Of a stretch of DNA of 6,621 nucleotides, positions 5,223 to 6,621 are shown piece after piece. Both the position numbers and the translations under genes were made by a program. How positions within the stretch are numbered: the first letter of the stretch is position 1; every line of letters begins with the position of its first letter. The notes below the pieces were generated by a model. That model searched no databases. It had not been told where the DNA came from and saw only the letters and a list, made by a program, of their open reading frames with translations. Source of the DNA: an uncultured beta proteobacterium (GTDB lineage Bacteria > Pseudomonadota > Gammaproteobacteria > Burkholderiales > Burkholderiaceae_C); assembly GCA_903834645.1 (NCBI GenBank), contig CAILKA010000377.1, positions 1-6,621 on the forward strand. The letters are read 5' to 3'.

Positions 5223-6260
5223 ATGACAGCCCATCCCATCCTTGCCGAAGCCCTGCGCGGCGGCATCGTCGAGTCTTTCCACCGCGGCGCGCTCGCCATC
5301 GTCGACGCCGACGGCGCGGTCCACACCGCGCTGGGCGACATCGATCGCCCGATCTTTCCGCGCTCGGCAGTCAAGGTGCTGCAGGCGCTGCCGCTGGTGG
5401 CAGGCGGTGCCGCCGACGCGCTGGGTCTGAGCGACGAGGAGCTGGCACTGGCGTGCGCCTCGCATGGCGGAGAGCCTCACCACGCCCATGCCGCCGCCTC
5501 GATGCTCGCCAAGGCCGGGGTGGACGCAGCCGTGCTCGAGTGTGGCGCCCATTGGCCCTACCACGACGGCGCGATCAAGGCGATGGCCGCCACCGGCGCC
5601 CAGCCGAGCGCACTGCACAACAACTGTTCGGGCAAGCATGCGGGCTTTGTCTGCCTGGGCTGCAAGCTGGCAGGCGGCGGGGATGTGGCGGCCTTCGTGC
5701 GCGGCTATGTGCGCCCGGATCACCCGGTGATGCGAGAGGTGACAGCCGCCCTCGAGGCTGCCACGGGCTTCGACCTGTCCCGGGCCGCGCGCGGCACCGA
5801 CGGATGCTCGATCCCGACCTACGCGATACCCCTGCGGCACCTGGCGCACGGCTTTGCGCGCGTGGCCACTGGCGTCGGGCTTTCGCCTGACCACGCACAG
5901 GCGGCCCGGCGGCTGCGCCAGGCGGTGGCGCGCGCCCCGCAGATGGTGGCCGGCACCGGCCGCTTCGACAGCCGCGTGATGGCCCGGCTCGGGGAGCGGG
6001 TGTTCTGCAAGGTCGGGGCAGAGGGCGTCTATTGCGCCGCCTTGCCGGAGGTCGGGCTGGGCGTGGCCCTGAAGATGGACGACGGCAACACGGCCCGCGC
6101 AGCAGAGGTGGTGATGGCGGCCGTGATCGAGGCGCAACTGGCGCTCGAGGGCGAGGACGCTGTGCTGATGCGCAGCCTCAGCCGGGTCGAGCTGCGCAAC
6201 TGGAACGGGCTGGACGTGGGTACCTTGCAAGCTGCTGAAGCCCTGCGCCCCCGCAGCTGA
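5223..6260 (+). CDS. Type II L-asparaginase of the Rhizobium etli (ReAII) family
   Basis: Hydrolyses L-asparagine to aspartate and ammonia, in the cytoplasm (no signal peptide). It has 345 residues, near the usual 330-370 for the Asparaginase_II family (PF06089), which is unrelated to E. coli-type enzymes. Key elements sit at the positions described for the R. etli enzyme: Ser48 and Lys51 in RSAVK, Ser80 in ASHGGEPHH, Cys135 and Lys138 in NNCSGKHAGF, and Cys195 in GTDGCSIPTYAIPL (Cys189 there). Lys263 lies in FCKVGAEG, and KMDDGN (284-289) precedes the C-terminal helices. The two Ser/Lys pairs and the Cys-Lys-Cys metal site are therefore all present, so it should be active. The start ATG at 5223 gives a family-typical N terminus (HPILAEALRGGIVESFHRGAL). 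The much longer open frame upstream is not coding. A hairpin follows the stop, then an amino-acid-type transporter gene. Confidence 0.95.
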   Translation: MTAHPILAEALRGGIVESFHRGALAIVDADGAVHTALGDIDRPIFPRSAVKVLQALPLVAGGAADALGLSDEELALACASHGGEPHHAHAAASMLAKAGVDAAVLECGAHWPYHDGAIKAMAATGAQPSALHNNCSGKHAGFVCLGCKLAGGGDVAAFVRGYVRPDHPVMREVTAALEAATGFDLSRAARGTDGCSIPTYAIPLRHLAHGFARVATGVGLSPDHAQAARRLRQAVARAPQMVAGTGRFDSRVMARLGERVFCKVGAEGVYCAALPEVGLGVALKMDDGNTARAAEVVMAAVIEAQLALEGEDAVLMRSLSRVELRNWNGLDVGTLQAAEALRPRS

Positions 6261-6268
6261 ATGGCCCG

Positions 6269-6287
6269 CGCCCGGCACTGCCGGGCG
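6269..6287 (+). terminator. Hairpin after the asparaginase gene
   Basis: CGCCCGGC (6269-6276), loop ACT, GCCGGGCG (6280-6287): a perfect 8-bp stem eight bases past the stop. There is no U-tract; the next bases are TAACATG. It could be a weak or Rho-assisted terminator, or an mRNA end stabiliser, between the asparaginase and the binding-protein gene that starts 14 bases later. Confidence 0.45.
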
Positions 6288-6301
6288 TAACATGTCACCC
6301 C

Positions 6302-6621
6302 ATGAAAAAAAAATGGGGAGGGCAGACGAGCCGCATGTTCGGGCTGTCGCGTGGCCGGCTCGACGCGCAGCCAGCCCGGAGCCTGGCCTGTGCGTGGCGC
6401 ACTGGCTGCCGCCTGTGGGCGATTCTTGGCCTGGCACCCCGCCTGGTACTGGCCGCCTGGCTACCGCTGGCCTCCAGCGCGTACGCCAAGGAGCCCGTGT
6501 ACATCGCCTTCGATGGCGCCTATGGTGTCAAGACCAACACCGCCCCGAAGGCCATCGAGCGCGGCATCCGCGCCGCGATGGAGGAGATCAACGCACGCGG
6601 CGGCGTGCTGGGCGGGCGGCC
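6302..6621 (+). CDS. ABC transporter substrate-binding protein, branched-chain amino acid (Liv) type, 5' part
   Basis: The first 106 codons of a periplasmic solute-binding protein; the gene continues past the right edge. Residues 63-106 (KEPVYIAFDGAYGVKTNT, then GIRAAMEEINARGGVLGGR) are the typical opening of the LivJ/LivK type 1 periplasmic binding fold (Peripla_BP_6), which delivers branched-chain amino acids, amides or urea to a Liv-type transporter. A hydrophobic stretch (about 39-56) and ASSAYA/KE give signal cleavage after Ala62. The n-region of about 38 residues is unusually long. ATG at 6302 is followed by nine A bases (KKK); a second in-frame ATG at 6335 is preceded by GGGGAGGG, so translation could begin there. 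TAACAT at 6288-6293, eight bases before the first ATG, is -10-like. The substrate cannot be told; asparagine or another amino acid would fit the neighbour. Confidence 0.85.
   Translation, partial: MKKKWGGQTSRMFGLSRGRLDAQPARSLACAWRTGCRLWAILGLAPRLVLAAWLPLASSAYAKEPVYIAFDGAYGVKTNTAPKAIERGIRAAMEEINARGGVLGGR

Noticed and set aside
5160..6437. Minus-strand N-terminal extension of the DUF429 frame (713 codons in total)
   Set aside because: It is antisense to the well-supported asparaginase. The family begins just before IGVDFSS, and a TTG at 5157-5159 serves as start.
1..6621. CRISPR array, transposase, insertion-sequence ends or phage genes
   Set aside because: No regular repeat-spacer unit, transposase or integrase frame, or paired terminal inverted repeats were seen. 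The repeats found are single hairpins or paralogous coding blocks.

Overview
The window is GC-rich DNA, roughly two thirds G+C, and codon use is strongly GC-ending. The gene types (a Rhizobium etli-type asparaginase, a Liv-type binding protein, a DUF429 protein), TTG starts and DnaA-like boxes fit a proteobacterium, most likely a Burkholderiales-type betaproteobacterium. That placement is an inference; no rRNA or marker gene is present.

Layout. Positions 12-80 carry a phased series of DnaA-box-like 9-mers, possibly the edge of an origin or a DnaA-binding locus. Positions 96-4124, minus strand, hold five small genes for exported proteins in one orientation. Three (3594-4124, 2130-2681, 1336-1887) are clear, cysteine-free mature DUF4402-type proteins that are obvious paralogs. 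The fourth (617-1240) keeps only the ends of the pattern around a Pro/Ala/Ser/Thr-rich middle. The fifth (96-620) is a divergent DUF4402-like protein that starts inside the stop codon of the fourth. GC-rich hairpins follow the three clear paralogs. A 912-base gene-free stretch (2682-3593) separates two of them and is unusually rich in inverted repeats, including a perfect 17-bp stem.

Positions 4296-5159 (minus) encode a DUF429 protein with a predicted RNase H-like fold. It is divergent from a complete type II (R. etli-type) L-asparaginase at 5223-6260 (plus). The asparaginase is followed by a hairpin and the 5' part of a branched-chain-amino-acid-type ABC transporter binding protein that runs off the right edge.

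How the genes fit together. The DUF4402 array looks like a set of secreted, probably surface or fimbria-like structural subunits made in several versions. No chaperone, usher or secretion gene is in the window. The right part looks like ordinary amino-acid metabolism: an asparagine-hydrolysing enzyme beside an amino-acid or amide uptake component. The most unusual content is the five-gene DUF4402 array with graded divergence, its structured spacers, and the DnaA-box-like array at the left edge.
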